Shown piece after piece: positions 51,521-60,454 of a stretch of 64,000 nt of DNA. Origin of the DNA: Salipaludibacillus keqinensis (lineage in GTDB: Bacteria > Bacillota > Bacilli > Bacillales > Salisediminibacteriaceae). The notes under the pieces were generated by a model, which saw only the letters and a list, made by a program, of their open reading frames with translations, ran no database searches and was not told where the DNA came from. Numbering within the stretch: the first letter of the stretch is position 1; every line of letters starts with the position of its first letter. The stretch is taken from contig NZ_PDOD01000003.1 in the NCBI RefSeq assembly GCF_003226325.1, forward strand, positions 186,001 through 250,000. The letters are read 5' to 3'. The translations under genes were made by a program, and so were the position numbers.

Positions 51521-52882
51521 TTATTTATCTTCATATAGTTTTAGTTTGTCTCGAAGACTCCGCTCACTGATGCCTAATGTTCGTGCGGTATTTTGTTTGT
51601 GTCCATCTTGGTGTTCTAGCGTAGTTAAAATAAATTGCTTTTCCAGTTCCTTAACGGTGAATCCAATAAACGGTTGGAGGGAAGCAGACGGGTTAGTAGA
51701 TACTCTCTGTTTTCCAGGACGTTTCATTGAGGCAGGTAAATCTGTCACCCCTATTTCATCCCCTTCAGCAAACACCATGGACGCTTCAATGATATTAGCA
51801 AGTTCACGAATATTACCAGGGAAGTCATAGGAGAGCATTCTTGATTGGGCTTCTTTCGTAAATGTTTTTTTCGGCACACCCAGTTCCCGATGGTTTTTGT
51901 CAATGAAGTAATTGATTAAGAAGGGCAAATCACTTTTTCGTTCCCGAAGAGGGGGGGTATGAATTTCAATGACATTAAGCCTGAAATAGAGATCTTCTCT
52001 AAACGTCCCCTCGTTCATTTCCTTTTCCAATTCCAGGTTAGTTGCTGCGATCACCCGGACGTCTAACTGTTTCTTTTCATTTGATCCTAAGCGAGTCACT
52101 TCTCTTGTCTGCAATATTCTCAGCAGTTTGGCTTGCAACGGCTGGGGCATGTCCCCAATTTCATCAAGAAAGATGGTGCCTTTATTAGCTAATTCAAATT
52201 TACCCGGTTTCGAACTAACCGCGCCGGTGAACGCTCCTTTTTCATATCCGAACAGTTCGCTCTCTAAAAGCTGCTCAGGGATAGCGGCACAATTGACTAT
52301 TTCCAAGGGGCCTTTGTTTCTTTTACCGGAATAATGGATTGCTCTTGCGACGAGCTCTTTTCCTGTCCCGCTCTCGCCAGTAATCAAAATATTCGTGTCT
52401 ACTTCTTTGACTTTATCAATCAGTTGGAAAACTTTCTGCATTTTTTCACTTTGTCCGACCATTTCTTCGTACCGGTATTTCTTTTCCAACTGTCTTGATA
52501 AGTATTCAACTTGCTGATTCAACTCTTTGTATTTCAATGCTTTTTTTATATTGGCATGAAGTTCATCCATGTTCACGGGTTTAGTAATATAAGAAAAAGC
52601 CCCATTTTGCAATGCTGCTACGGAAGACTCAATCGTTCCGTAAGCGGTAATCATAATCACTTCCATCGATGGTTGAAGCTGTTTGAATTGCTTTAACACC
52701 GAGACGCCATCAACATTTCCTATTTTTAAATCAAGCAAACAAAGCTGGTAGGTGTTGTGTTCAACAAGATCTACTGCTTCTTGTGGATCTGTCGTCGCTG
52801 TCACTTTATAATTGTCTTCTAGAGCAAACGTTAAAGAGGAACAGATGGATTGTTCATCGTCGAGAATTAACATGTGGACCAT
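51521..52882 (-). CDS. NtrC/DctD-type sigma-54 response regulator
   Basis: A 453-aa activator with three domains: receiver (residues 1-120, phosphoacceptor Asp51 in LLDLK), AAA+ sigma-54 interaction domain (about 140-375, Walker A GESGTGKE, GAFTGA loop, Walker B IFLDEIGDM, arginine finger region VTRLGSNEKK) and a Fis-type HTH at the C-terminus (NTARTLGISERSLRDKLKLY). It should switch on the sigma-54 promoter of the TRAP operon when phosphorylated by the kinase encoded just upstream. ATG 52882 has GAAGGGAA at nine to ten bases. Confidence 0.93.
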   Translation of the reverse strand: MVHMLILDDEQSICSSLTFALEDNYKVTATTDPQEAVDLVEHNTYQLCLLDLKIGNVDGVSVLKQFKQLQPSMEVIMITAYGTIESSVAALQNGAFSYITKPVNMDELHANIKKALKYKELNQQVEYLSRQLEKKYRYEEMVGQSEKMQKVFQLIDKVKEVDTNILITGESGTGKELVARAIHYSGKRNKGPLEIVNCAAIPEQLLESELFGYEKGAFTGAVSSKPGKFELANKGTIFLDEIGDMPQPLQAKLLRILQTREVTRLGSNEKKQLDVRVIAATNLELEKEMNEGTFREDLYFRLNVIEIHTPPLRERKSDLPFLINYFIDKNHRELGVPKKTFTKEAQSRMLSYDFPGNIRELANIIEASMVFAEGDEIGVTDLPASMKRPGKQRVSTNPSASLQPFIGFTVKELEKQFILTTLEHQDGHKQNTARTLGISERSLRDKLKLYEDK

Positions 52883-52904
52883 ACTGGATCATTCCCTTCG
52901 CTTT

Positions 52905-54974
52905 TTATGACATGGAAGTAGCGTTAAAGATGAGCGTCATCTTTGTTCCTTGATTTTTGTGACTGGTTATTTTCAATTCACCTTCATTTTCTTCAATCAT
53001 TTGTCCCGCAATCGCAAGACCTAACCCGGTGCCTTTAGCTTTTGTCGTATAAAATGGTTCTAGTATTTTCTTTCGTTCATCTGCATCCATCCCGACACCT
53101 TCGTCAATCACGTCAATATAGATCTTGTGATGATCTTGCCTGGCCGCAAGGGTTAAATGTAACGGTTTGGTCGGGGCCTCGGCTTCCTGCTTTTCTTCAA
53201 GGGCATCGAGCGAATTAATGATCAAATTAATGACAATTTGTTTAAGCTGGTGGGAATCAGCTGTCATGTATAAGTTCTCTGGAACATCAAAATGAAAGGA
53301 GAATCCTTTGTTTATAGCCGTTCGCTCAAATAGAATAAAACATTCATGGAGCAATTTCTTTACATCAATGATTTCAAAACTTTGATGTCGTGGACGAGCA
53401 TAATTGATCAGTCCTTCAATCAGCTCACTTACTCGAACAATTTCTTTTGGAACATAAGTAGAGATTTCCTTTTGGAATTTTTCGTTCCCCATTTTTGTTG
53501 GAATAAGTTCTACAAATGTTTTAATTGAACTGAGAGGGTTCCTTATTTCATGAGCGATGCCAGCAACAACTCGACTCAACGCTTGATTCTTCTCTTGTTC
53601 AAACACCTTTTTTCGTAAGGTGAACTCTTCCGTCACGTCTTCGAACGTAAGGATCAGCCCGGTGATCTCTTGGTCAAAGTTATAAAGAGGATAAACGAAA
53701 TACCTGAATTGAAATAAATGTCCATCGCTTCTTGTCCACTTCATGTGCTCACCTAAAAAACGAATTTTTTGCCCACTAAGGACGAGACCGGCTTTTTCTT
53801 TAAGAAACTGCTGAATGAGCTCTACTGATTCGTAATGTTTTCGCACTGGGGGTTCAGTTATCCCGGAAATTTCCATCGCTTGCGGGTTAAACTTCGTTAT
53901 TTTGCCGTCTTGATCGAGCGTCACGATCCCTCTGGGGCTGCTGTCTAATATTTGATTTAGAAATTCGTTGTTGTTACGTTTCATCTCTACTTGTTGGATC
54001 AAAGATTGATTCAATTGATTTAAATCGGCTGTTTTCTTATCCACTTTCTTTTGCAACTGCCGATTCCATCGAATACTAATAAAGAATAAGAGCAGTAAAA
54101 TAATGAAAAGGCCTGCGGCAACTTGCGCAGAAATGATCAACCAACGGGGAAAGGGGTCGACCTCATTCTGGAAATAGGCATCGTAAAGCTCACTATACTC
54201 TCCAGAAGCTTTCATACGGCGAATTTCAGAGTTCAGTTGATTTAATAATGAATAATTCTCATCCTGTACTGCTAAGGAGTAATCCACATGAAGCAAATGG
54301 GAGTCTGCAAAGGAATAGTCTTCTTCTAAATCATACTCTCGCAGCAATGTATTGGCGGTGACAATATTTCCGACGAACGCGTCTGCGCGACCTTCTAGAA
54401 AAATAGTCAACGCACGCTTTTGACTACTAGCTACTTGATATTGAATCCGGCGAATATTTTTCAGAAACTCGTACTCAACGGTTTCATTTTGGATGGCGAC
54501 AAGCGATTCAGAAAGGTCAGTCATGACATCAATGTCCTCATCGCCAGCCCGTGTCAGAATGCCAATCGATGTGGAAAAAATGGTATCAGTAAATTCCATC
54601 ATATTTGAATGCTTTTCAGAGAAGGGAATACTTAAAATGATATCAATGTCCTCGTTGTCGATCCTCTCGATGGCCTCAGATTTCGTCATAGGCAGATAGA
54701 TCACTTCCATATTAGCCGTTTCAGAAATGCGATTCATTAATTCAATCACAAAACCAGGAGCTTCCTCATCTTCTGAATGATGTAGAGGAACGAGGTCAGG
54801 ATCATAAGCCACACGAAGCTCTGGAGAATTTCGAACAGATGAAACAACGTCCCCATGATCCTCTGCTTGAACTGGTATCACCAATAATACAAATAAAAAC
54901 ACGAAGCAGAGGAACGACCAGAGGGACGATTCTTCTGGCTTGTTCAACCATTTCAACATTAGTGGGTAGTTCAC
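52905..54974 (-). CDS. Sensor histidine kinase with periplasmic-binding-type sensor
   Basis: A 689-aa membrane kinase. Order: N-terminal helix (residues about 17-36), extracellular SBP_bac_3-type ligand domain (about 50-265, LRVAYDPDLVPLHH to the end), second helix (about 280-300), short coiled coil, PAS domain (about 335-445), HisKA with phospho-His in AGIAHEIRNPLSS near 470, and HATPase (DEGVGMD, GTGLGLAI). It probably senses the solute carried by the TRAP system. The start is GTG after AAGGAGGTGA. The first codons (KPEESSLWS) are encoded by an inverted GGGACGG-like element, so the N-terminal tip has been remodelled. Regulator gene follows 22 bases later. Confidence 0.92.
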   Translation of the reverse strand: MNYPLMLKWLNKPEESSLWSFLCFVFLFVLLVIPVQAEDHGDVVSSVRNSPELRVAYDPDLVPLHHSEDEEAPGFVIELMNRISETANMEVIYLPMTKSEAIERIDNEDIDIILSIPFSEKHSNMMEFTDTIFSTSIGILTRAGDEDIDVMTDLSESLVAIQNETVEYEFLKNIRRIQYQVASSQKRALTIFLEGRADAFVGNIVTANTLLREYDLEEDYSFADSHLLHVDYSLAVQDENYSLLNQLNSEIRRMKASGEYSELYDAYFQNEVDPFPRWLIISAQVAAGLFIILLLLFFISIRWNRQLQKKVDKKTADLNQLNQSLIQQVEMKRNNNEFLNQILDSSPRGIVTLDQDGKITKFNPQAMEISGITEPPVRKHYESVELIQQFLKEKAGLVLSGQKIRFLGEHMKWTRSDGHLFQFRYFVYPLYNFDQEITGLILTFEDVTEEFTLRKKVFEQEKNQALSRVVAGIAHEIRNPLSSIKTFVELIPTKMGNEKFQKEISTYVPKEIVRVSELIEGLINYARPRHQSFEIIDVKKLLHECFILFERTAINKGFSFHFDVPENLYMTADSHQLKQIVINLIINSLDALEEKQEAEAPTKPLHLTLAARQDHHKIYIDVIDEGVGMDADERKKILEPFYTTKAKGTGLGLAIAGQMIEENEGELKITSHKNQGTKMTLIFNATSMS
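54916..54940 (+). repeat. GGGACGG-like element inside the histidine kinase gene
   Basis: GACCAGAGGGACGATTCTTC with TGGCT on the right; one core base differs. It lies within the first 20 codons of the kinase gene, ahead of the signal-anchor helix. Confidence 0.65.
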
Positions 54975-55144
54975 CCGACCATCACCTCCTTGTTGGGTAT
55001 TGTGGAAATTTAGGGCTAAGGGGTATTTATTTTAGAATGTTCTAAATAATGATTGTAAACCTTTTCAAGAATTATTTTATCAGTTTTGAGGAGTGGATCA
55101 CAGGGGAAAGACATGGAAGCGGACGATTCGAATGCTCAATAGTT

Positions 55145-55170
55145 AGCTGACCGAAGAAGCCGTCCTGGGA
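55145..55170 (-). repeat. Decayed GGGACGG element
   Basis: GACCGAAGAAGCCGTCCTGGG matches the reverse unit with several changes. It lies 20-45 bases before the lipoprotein start. Confidence 0.45.
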
Positions 55171-55189
55171 TAGGAAGGAGCTGGATAGC

Positions 55190-55564
55190 ATGAAGATTAT
55201 TTTCTTTGTTATTTTTCTCGGATTATTAAGTGCCTGTAAAAATGAAGTTGATGTTTTAACCCTTTACGAAAAATCTAATGAAGGTGGAGAAGGAGAATAT
55301 GAAAAGGTTCTGGAAACCGAGGACGAGGAAATCATGGAGGAAGTAAATATGATATTTGATCAGCTAGAAGAAATCGATGAAGATCCACCCGAACTAGATC
55401 CTACTCATACTCTCACTATCCAAAATCAAGAAAACAGCAGTATGAGTTCTAAAGCAGACATTTGGCTTCAAGATAGTGGGGAAGCACTCGTTAATAATTA
55501 TGATGATCAAATCGAACGATTGCCGAGGGAAGAGATGGATAGGTTACTAGAATTACAAGAATAA
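55190..55564 (+). CDS. Small acidic lipoprotein, unknown function
   Basis: A 124-aa predicted lipoprotein: a short signal peptide KIIFFVIFLGLLSAC with the lipid-bearing Cys at residue 16, then a very acidic body (many Glu and Asp; EDEEIMEEVNMIFDQLEEIDEDPPELD). No family recognised. GGAAGGAG lies about 11 bases before the ATG. It stands alone between the kinase operon (divergent) and the transketolase operon (convergent). Confidence 0.65.
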   Translation: MKIIFFVIFLGLLSACKNEVDVLTLYEKSNEGGEGEYEKVLETEDEEIMEEVNMIFDQLEEIDEDPPELDPTHTLTIQNQENSSMSSKADIWLQDSGEALVNNYDDQIERLPREEMDRLLELQE

Positions 55565-55577
55565 GAATGAGCGTTTC

Positions 55578-55625
55578 AGACCAAAGGGACGGTTCTTGTG
55601 GTAGAAAAGAATTGTCGTCTTGATT
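55578..55625 (+). repeat. GGGACGG element with short tail
   Basis: GACCAAAGGGACGGTTCTTG, then GTGGTAGAAAAGAATTGTCG, the start of the same tail seen at 34873 and 42933. Thirteen bases after the lipoprotein stop. Confidence 0.8.
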
Positions 55626-55635
55626 TTGGGCGAAA

Positions 55636-55677
55636 AAAGGACGGCAACTAATGCTTCTTAGTTAGTTGCTGTCCTTA
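55636..55677 (-). terminator. Terminator of the PTS-transketolase operon
   Basis: AAGGACGGCAACTAA / TTAGTTGCTGTCCTT stem (one G-U pair), with an A-run to its left giving a strong minus-strand U-tract. It may also stop the lipoprotein transcript. Confidence 0.85.
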
Positions 55678-55719
55678 TATTACTATGGATATTCAATTCA
55701 CCACCCACAGAAACACTAA

Positions 55720-56562
55720 TTAAACATGCTTTCTCAAATAGTGATAAAGCCCATTTTCGTCATTTGTATACTCCGTCACTTCTTGAATTTCCTTTTTCAC
55801 TTCATCGCTACCATTTTTCATAACCGCAGATTTGCCGGCAAGTTTAAGCAGAGGTAGATCGTTATTTGCGTCACCGACAGCCAATAACTGTGATGCGTCT
55901 AGAGAATAATAGTTTAATAGTTTTTCAACACCAGTAGCTTTATTAATACCCTCAGCCATGACCTCGACATTATGATGCGATGAAGAAGAGGTTGAGAATG
56001 GGTATTTCTCTTTTAAATGATGAAGCTCACTGATCCAATCTTTCATTCTTTCATGATCTTTACTAAAAAAATAGACTTTCGTGATGTTAGACTTGGGGTA
56101 TTGCTGAATCCAATTGATTTCTGATTTTACTGCGGCAGTTCTGGATTTCCACTCATGTTCTTCAACCGTTAATCCTTCGGTATAGGTTACTTCATTCACT
56201 AAGCTAGCTTTGTCTTCTTGAAACACAAAGCGACTGCCTTCGAAAGGATGAATTTCATAATAAAGCCCATGATCTCTTGATCGCTTGATCACTTCATCTA
56301 CCAGGTCCTTATTTACTTCATTTTCATCAAGGTTGTTCCCATCTGCTTCAACGATCATACCATTTCCGCCAACAATGCCATCCACTTTCACTTCATCAGG
56401 AAGAACATCTTTCACCTCTTTCAACGTTCTCCCCGTTGCTAAAAAAATAAGGATATCCTTCTGACGACATTCCGCTAACAATTTTACTAATTCATGACTA
56501 ATTTCATGACTAGCATTTAACAGTGTGCCGTCCATATCTAGAGCAATTGCTTTTACCATCAT
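55720..56562 (-). CDS. Cof-type HAD phosphatase
   Basis: A 280-aa HAD IIB phosphatase (Cof/YidA group). Motif I is ALDMDGTLL at the N-terminus; then ATGRTLKEV; Lys in the SAVMKNG region; and motif IV AVGDANNDLPLL. It dephosphorylates sugar phosphates or similar. It is the last gene of the PTS/transketolase operon; its ATG shares one base with the stop of the transketolase gene (TGATG), so translation is coupled. An ATG at 56559 is an equally good start. It could trim the PTS product or a transketolase product (inference). Confidence 0.87.
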   Translation of the reverse strand: MMVKAIALDMDGTLLNASHEISHELVKLLAECRQKDILIFLATGRTLKEVKDVLPDEVKVDGIVGGNGMIVEADGNNLDENEVNKDLVDEVIKRSRDHGLYYEIHPFEGSRFVFQEDKASLVNEVTYTEGLTVEEHEWKSRTAAVKSEINWIQQYPKSNITKVYFFSKDHERMKDWISELHHLKEKYPFSTSSSSHHNVEVMAEGINKATGVEKLLNYYSLDASQLLAVGDANNDLPLLKLAGKSAVMKNGSDEVKKEIQEVTEYTNDENGLYHYLRKHV

Positions 56563-57509
56563 CAATCACCTTCAACAATCTCTCTAATTTTTATCTCTAA
56601 CTTTTCCGGACTTAAACCGTGCTTAGCTAATAATTCTTCATTTCCTCCACATTCGCTATACTCATTTTGAATGCCTATTCGAGTTGTTTTAACTGGCTGA
56701 ACGGAGGACGTCACTTCGTTAATTAAACTTCCAAATCCATGTCTTACATAATGTTCCTCTACCGTAATCAGATGCTTATAACTACTTGCTAATTCTATTA
56801 TCGCTTTTTCATCTAATGGTTTCAACGTCGGGAAGTGCACATGAGTAATGGAAATCCCCTCTGCTTCCAAACGCGCCAATGCTATTTTAACTCTTGGACT
56901 CATTGCCCCCGTAGATAAACAGGCAACGTCGTTCTTTCCTCTTTTCAACCATTTAGCTTTTCCGATTATGAACTCTTCATCTGTGTCATCTAGAAAGTCG
57001 AGGCCCTCATCTCTAGATAACCTTAAGTACGCGGGGCCATGATAGTTGTTCATCGCTCTCATTATCCGTTGAACTTCTTTTGCATCCCCTGGTGAGAGGA
57101 CGATCATATTAGGTAGAGAAGTCATGAGTGCGATGTCTTCAAATGAATGATGCGTTTTCCCCGTGTTACTTGTGAGTAGTCCACTATAGGATCCTACAAG
57201 CTTAACATTTAATTTAGGTTGATCCACACTGACCACCAATTGATCGAAGGCTCTTCTTGTAATAAAGGCCGTAAAACTACATGCCCATGGAATCATCCCA
57301 CATGTGGCTAATCCCGCAGCTACACCGACAAGATTTTGTTCTGCGATCCCCATTTGTAAAAAAGATGAGGGGTTCGCTTTTTCAACAAAAGAAAGTCTGG
57401 TAGAATTACCTAAATCTCCATCTAAAGCCACAACTCGTTTGTCTTCAAGTGACAGTTTCGCGAGCTCTTCACCAAACACATCGCGCATACTTTTGGTAGA
57501 AACAGTCAT
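56562..57509 (-). CDS. Transketolase, C-terminal subunit
   Basis: The pyrimidine-binding and C-terminal domains of a split transketolase, 315 aa. Seen: DGDLGNSTRLSF near residue 30, MGIAEQNLVGVAAGLATCG near 73-91 (catalytic Glu for thiamine activation), LVGSYSGLLTSNTGKTHHSFEDIALM near 105 and a C-terminal domain with ITVEEHYVRHGFGS. It pairs with the N-terminal subunit encoded just upstream, with a four-base ATGA overlap. Split transketolases are common in specialised sugar pathways. Confidence 0.92.
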   Translation of the reverse strand: MTVSTKSMRDVFGEELAKLSLEDKRVVALDGDLGNSTRLSFVEKANPSSFLQMGIAEQNLVGVAAGLATCGMIPWACSFTAFITRRAFDQLVVSVDQPKLNVKLVGSYSGLLTSNTGKTHHSFEDIALMTSLPNMIVLSPGDAKEVQRIMRAMNNYHGPAYLRLSRDEGLDFLDDTDEEFIIGKAKWLKRGKNDVACLSTGAMSPRVKIALARLEAEGISITHVHFPTLKPLDEKAIIELASSYKHLITVEEHYVRHGFGSLINEVTSSVQPVKTTRIGIQNEYSECGGNEELLAKHGLSPEKLEIKIREIVEGD

Positions 57510-58339
57510 GACAAAACCTCCTCCAGTTCGCTGATGGCAAGGTGATACTCTGATTCCGTTGGTACTTTAGAATGCCATTGAAAGTTTCCTTCCATAAAGC
57601 TAACACCTTTTCCTTTGATCGTATTGGCAATGATCGCGATGGGCTGCTTATTTTCAGCGTTTTTCACTTGTTTAAGCCCAGTGGCTATTTCTTCCAAGTT
57701 ATGGCCGTCTATTGTCACGACTTTCCAGCCAAAAGCTTCCCACTTTTCTGCATGGGATTGCTCCGGGGCTTGTCGATCAGCCATGTCCTCTTTTTTCCAT
57801 CCGTATTGTTGTAACCGATTATTATCAATCATCACCACAAGGTTATTTAATTTGTACCGAGCGGCAACAGCGGCTGCTTCCCAGACTTGTCCTTCTTGGG
57901 ATTCACCATCCCCAATCATGACATAGGTAGTATAATCTTTCTCTTGCAGTTTCGCAGCCAATGCCATCCCGACCCCAGCGGAGATCCCTTGGCCTAAAGA
58001 TCCTGTCGACATATCGATTCCAGGTAACTTCGTCATGTCAGGATGTGCTTGGAGACGAGAATGCAGGTTGTCAAAGGTTAATAACTCCTCATAAGGGAAG
58101 TACCCTTTCAAGGCTAAGGCGACATAAAGCGCGATACCGGAATGACCTTTTGATAACACAAATCGATCTCGATTTTCCCAGTCGGGTTGATCTGGTTTCA
58201 CGTTCATCGTATGGAAATAGAGAACAGCGAGCATATCGGCGGCCGAAAGTGGCCCGCCGATATGTCCCTGTTTCTGCTTATAGACAGTGCTGATAATTCC
58301 TTTTCTAATTTCAGTAGCCTTTGTTTGAAGGTCCTTCAT
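57506..58339 (-). CDS. Transketolase, N-terminal subunit
   Basis: The thiamine diphosphate/metal-binding half, 277 aa. Seen: KQGHIGGPLSAADMLAVLYF near residues 22-42, RDRFVLSKGHSGIALY near 58, GSLGQGISAGVGMALA near 113 and the TPP motif GDGESQEGQVWEAAAVAARYKLNNLVVMIDNN near 143-175. It moves two-carbon units between sugar phosphates with its partner subunit. Ribosome site AAGGAGGAG. A GGGACGG pair lies between it and the PTS IIC gene in the same operon. Confidence 0.92.
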   Translation of the reverse strand: MKDLQTKATEIRKGIISTVYKQKQGHIGGPLSAADMLAVLYFHTMNVKPDQPDWENRDRFVLSKGHSGIALYVALALKGYFPYEELLTFDNLHSRLQAHPDMTKLPGIDMSTGSLGQGISAGVGMALAAKLQEKDYTTYVMIGDGESQEGQVWEAAAVAARYKLNNLVVMIDNNRLQQYGWKKEDMADRQAPEQSHAEKWEAFGWKVVTIDGHNLEEIATGLKQVKNAENKQPIAIIANTIKGKGVSFMEGNFQWHSKVPTESEYHLAISELEEVLS

Positions 58340-58352
58340 GAATGCTCCTCCT

Positions 58353-58403
58353 TGGCCGGAGGGACGGTTCTCCTGGCCGACCGCAAGAACCGTCCCTCCG
58401 GTT
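58353..58403. repeat. GGGACGG element pair inside the PTS-transketolase operon
   Basis: Forward unit with arms GGCCGGA and TCCTGGCC, then reverse unit GACCGCAAGAACCGTCCCTC with CGGTTA. It lies between co-oriented genes, one base from the IIC stop and 13 bases from the transketolase start, covering nearly the whole gap. Confidence 0.88.
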
Positions 58404-58404
58404 A

Positions 58405-59670
58405 CTAACTAAATAAGTTAGCTAACAGACCGATCAAGATCCCGACCACTCCAAAGTCGGAGTCGCCAAAGGTTGTATTTTGGAATCCTAGACCTCCTAA
58501 TACTGGGAGTAATAACGCTGGAAGAAAACTGATGAGGACACCGTTTGCAAATCCTCCTGCTGCTGCTCCTATCCTTCCTCCCGTTGCATTACCAAATACT
58601 CCAGCTCCAGCTCCTGTGAAAAAGTGAGGGACGAGTCCAGGGATAATGAGTGCTAAAGAGAACATCCCTAAGAAAAACATGCTGATTAATCCTCCAACAA
58701 AACTACTCAAAAATCCAATAATAACAGCGGTAGGGGCATAAGGGAAAATAATTGGAACATCAAGGGCAGGTTTTGCACCTGGAACCAATTTCTCAGCGAT
58801 CCCTCTAAAAGCAGGAACAATTTCTGTAAGGATCATTCGAACACCAGCCATAATGATACTAAAACCAGCAGCAAAAGTGATCCCTTGCATGATCCCGAAC
58901 ATGATGAAGTTTTGATCACCAGCATAAGTGGAAACCACATCTGGTCCAGCTACTAATACAAGAATTAAGAACATTGTCACCATCGTAAGAGCCGTAGAAA
59001 GCAAAGAGTCTCTGAGGAATGACAAATGCTCAGGAACTTTAATGTCCTCTGCGCTTTTCTTTTCATTACCGACAGCTTTTCCGACTAAGCCGGCTGTAAT
59101 GTAGCCAACTGTTCCGAAGTGCCCAATGGCAATATCATTTCCACCTGTTACTTTTCTCATAAATGGTTGAGCTAGTGCCGGCATAAGTACCATGACAAAA
59201 CCAAGAATAAGAGAACCAATAATAACTAATGGGAACCCTACTATACCAGCCGATCCAAGAACCGCTGATAGTAAAGCAGCCATGAAAAAGGTATGGTGCC
59301 CAGTTAAAAAGATATATTTCAATGGCGTAAACCTTGCAATTAATATATTAGCGATAAAACCAAAACCCATAATTAAGGCTGTCTCTGTTCCGAGGGTTTG
59401 TTGAGCTAAAGCAACAATGGCTTCATTATTCGGAATAACCCCTTGAATCTCAAATCGATCTTGGATAATTCCTCCTAAGGAATCGAGAGAGCCGATAATG
59501 ACGCCTGCACCTGCGCCAAGAATGATAAACCCGATAATACTTTTCGCTGTTCCAGAGAAAATCTTAGCAAACTTTGCTCTTTGTAAAATTAACCCAATCA
59601 TAACGATTAAACCGACAAGTACTTCGGGTAAACTTAGAATCTCATTCATTAGAAATTCAAAAAATCCCAT
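58405..59670 (-). CDS. PTS ascorbate-type IIC component (UlaA-like)
   Basis: A 421-residue membrane permease of the PTS-GAT/ascorbate (UlaA) family with about 11 helices. Signs: GFIILGAGAGVIIGSLDSLGGIIQDRF near residues 46-72, TGHHTFFMAALL near 120 and a Gly-rich end ATGGRIGAAAGGFANGVLISFLPALLLPVLGG near 365-395. It takes up and phosphorylates a sugar acid or polyol with the IIB and IIA proteins encoded upstream. L-ascorbate is the family's namesake, but downstream UlaD/E/F-type enzymes are missing, so another substrate is likely here. Confidence 0.9.
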   Translation of the reverse strand: MGFFEFLMNEILSLPEVLVGLIVMIGLILQRAKFAKIFSGTAKSIIGFIILGAGAGVIIGSLDSLGGIIQDRFEIQGVIPNNEAIVALAQQTLGTETALIMGFGFIANILIARFTPLKYIFLTGHHTFFMAALLSAVLGSAGIVGFPLVIIGSLILGFVMVLMPALAQPFMRKVTGGNDIAIGHFGTVGYITAGLVGKAVGNEKKSAEDIKVPEHLSFLRDSLLSTALTMVTMFLILVLVAGPDVVSTYAGDQNFIMFGIMQGITFAAGFSIIMAGVRMILTEIVPAFRGIAEKLVPGAKPALDVPIIFPYAPTAVIIGFLSSFVGGLISMFFLGMFSLALIIPGLVPHFFTGAGAGVFGNATGGRIGAAAGGFANGVLISFLPALLLPVLGGLGFQNTTFGDSDFGVVGILIGLLANLFS

Positions 59671-59688
59671 GATTACTCAGTCCCCTTA

Positions 59689-59967
59689 TTATTTATTTGT
59701 TTCTTCTAAAAATTCATCGATGGCTTTCGCTACTTCGTCTTCACTGGCCATATTCATGATCGCTTTGACAGCTGATCTTCCACCTTCTAATTGAGAGGCA
59801 AATTCGTTATTCGTTAATATAAGATCTGCCTGAACACTTTCTGCTGTTCCGATATCTGTCGCTTCCACTTCTGCTTGAATCCCTTTCTTCTGAATGACTC
59901 GATCTGCTGTCATTTTCAGCATTAAACTAGACCCAAATCCCATTCCACACACTGCTAATATTTTCAT
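59689..59967 (-). CDS. PTS IIB component (UlaB-like)
   Basis: A 92-aa phosphocarrier; the phosphorylated residue is Cys7 in LAVCGMGFGSSLML. It takes phosphate from IIA and passes it to the sugar at IIC. It lies 18 bases upstream of the IIC gene and 40 bases downstream of the IIA gene. Confidence 0.9.
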   Translation of the reverse strand: MKILAVCGMGFGSSLMLKMTADRVIQKKGIQAEVEATDIGTAESVQADLILTNNEFASQLEGGRSAVKAIMNMASEDEVAKAIDEFLEETNK

Positions 59968-60007
59968 TTTTATTTCCTCCTCTTATATAGTCATTTTAGT
60001 ATTTACG

Positions 60008-60454
60008 TTATGCAAAAATTTGATGTAATTCTTCTTCAGATTGGGTATTTCTCATCTTCGTGATCATCTCTTCATTTTCAATCAATGAGGAGATCTTCTT
60101 TAGTAAATCCAGATGTGATTCAGAGTCTTTTGCCGCTAAACAAATAAAGATGTTTGCCTCCGAAGAATCTCCTGTTTCAGGCTTATCAAAGAATACCGGT
60201 TCTTGAAACACTGTGACCGATAAACCGATCTCGTTGACTCCTTGTTCTGGACGAGCATGGGGGAGCGCTACGAGCGGTGCAATCAAAATATAAGGACCTA
60301 ATTCTTTGATGTTTGTGATCATCGCTTCAACATAATCCGTCGTTATTTTCTTTTCTTGTAAAAGAGGTCGAGCACTTATTCTAATCGCATCCATCCAGTT
60401 ATCAGCTTGTTTTTCCCATTGAATAAATTGTTTGTCTAGTTTTATTTCTTCCAT
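60008..60454 (-). CDS. PTS IIA component (fructose/mannitol/ascorbate type)
   Basis: A 148-aa IIA protein; the active His is in ALPHARPEQGVNEIG near residue 79. Its ATG, after GAGGTGAAAAC, lies 13 bases inside the end of the regulator gene, so the regulator and PTS genes are co-expressed. Confidence 0.9.
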   Translation of the reverse strand: MEEIKLDKQFIQWEKQADNWMDAIRISARPLLQEKKITTDYVEAMITNIKELGPYILIAPLVALPHARPEQGVNEIGLSVTVFQEPVFFDKPETGDSSEANIFICLAAKDSESHLDLLKKISSLIENEEMITKMRNTQSEEELHQIFA

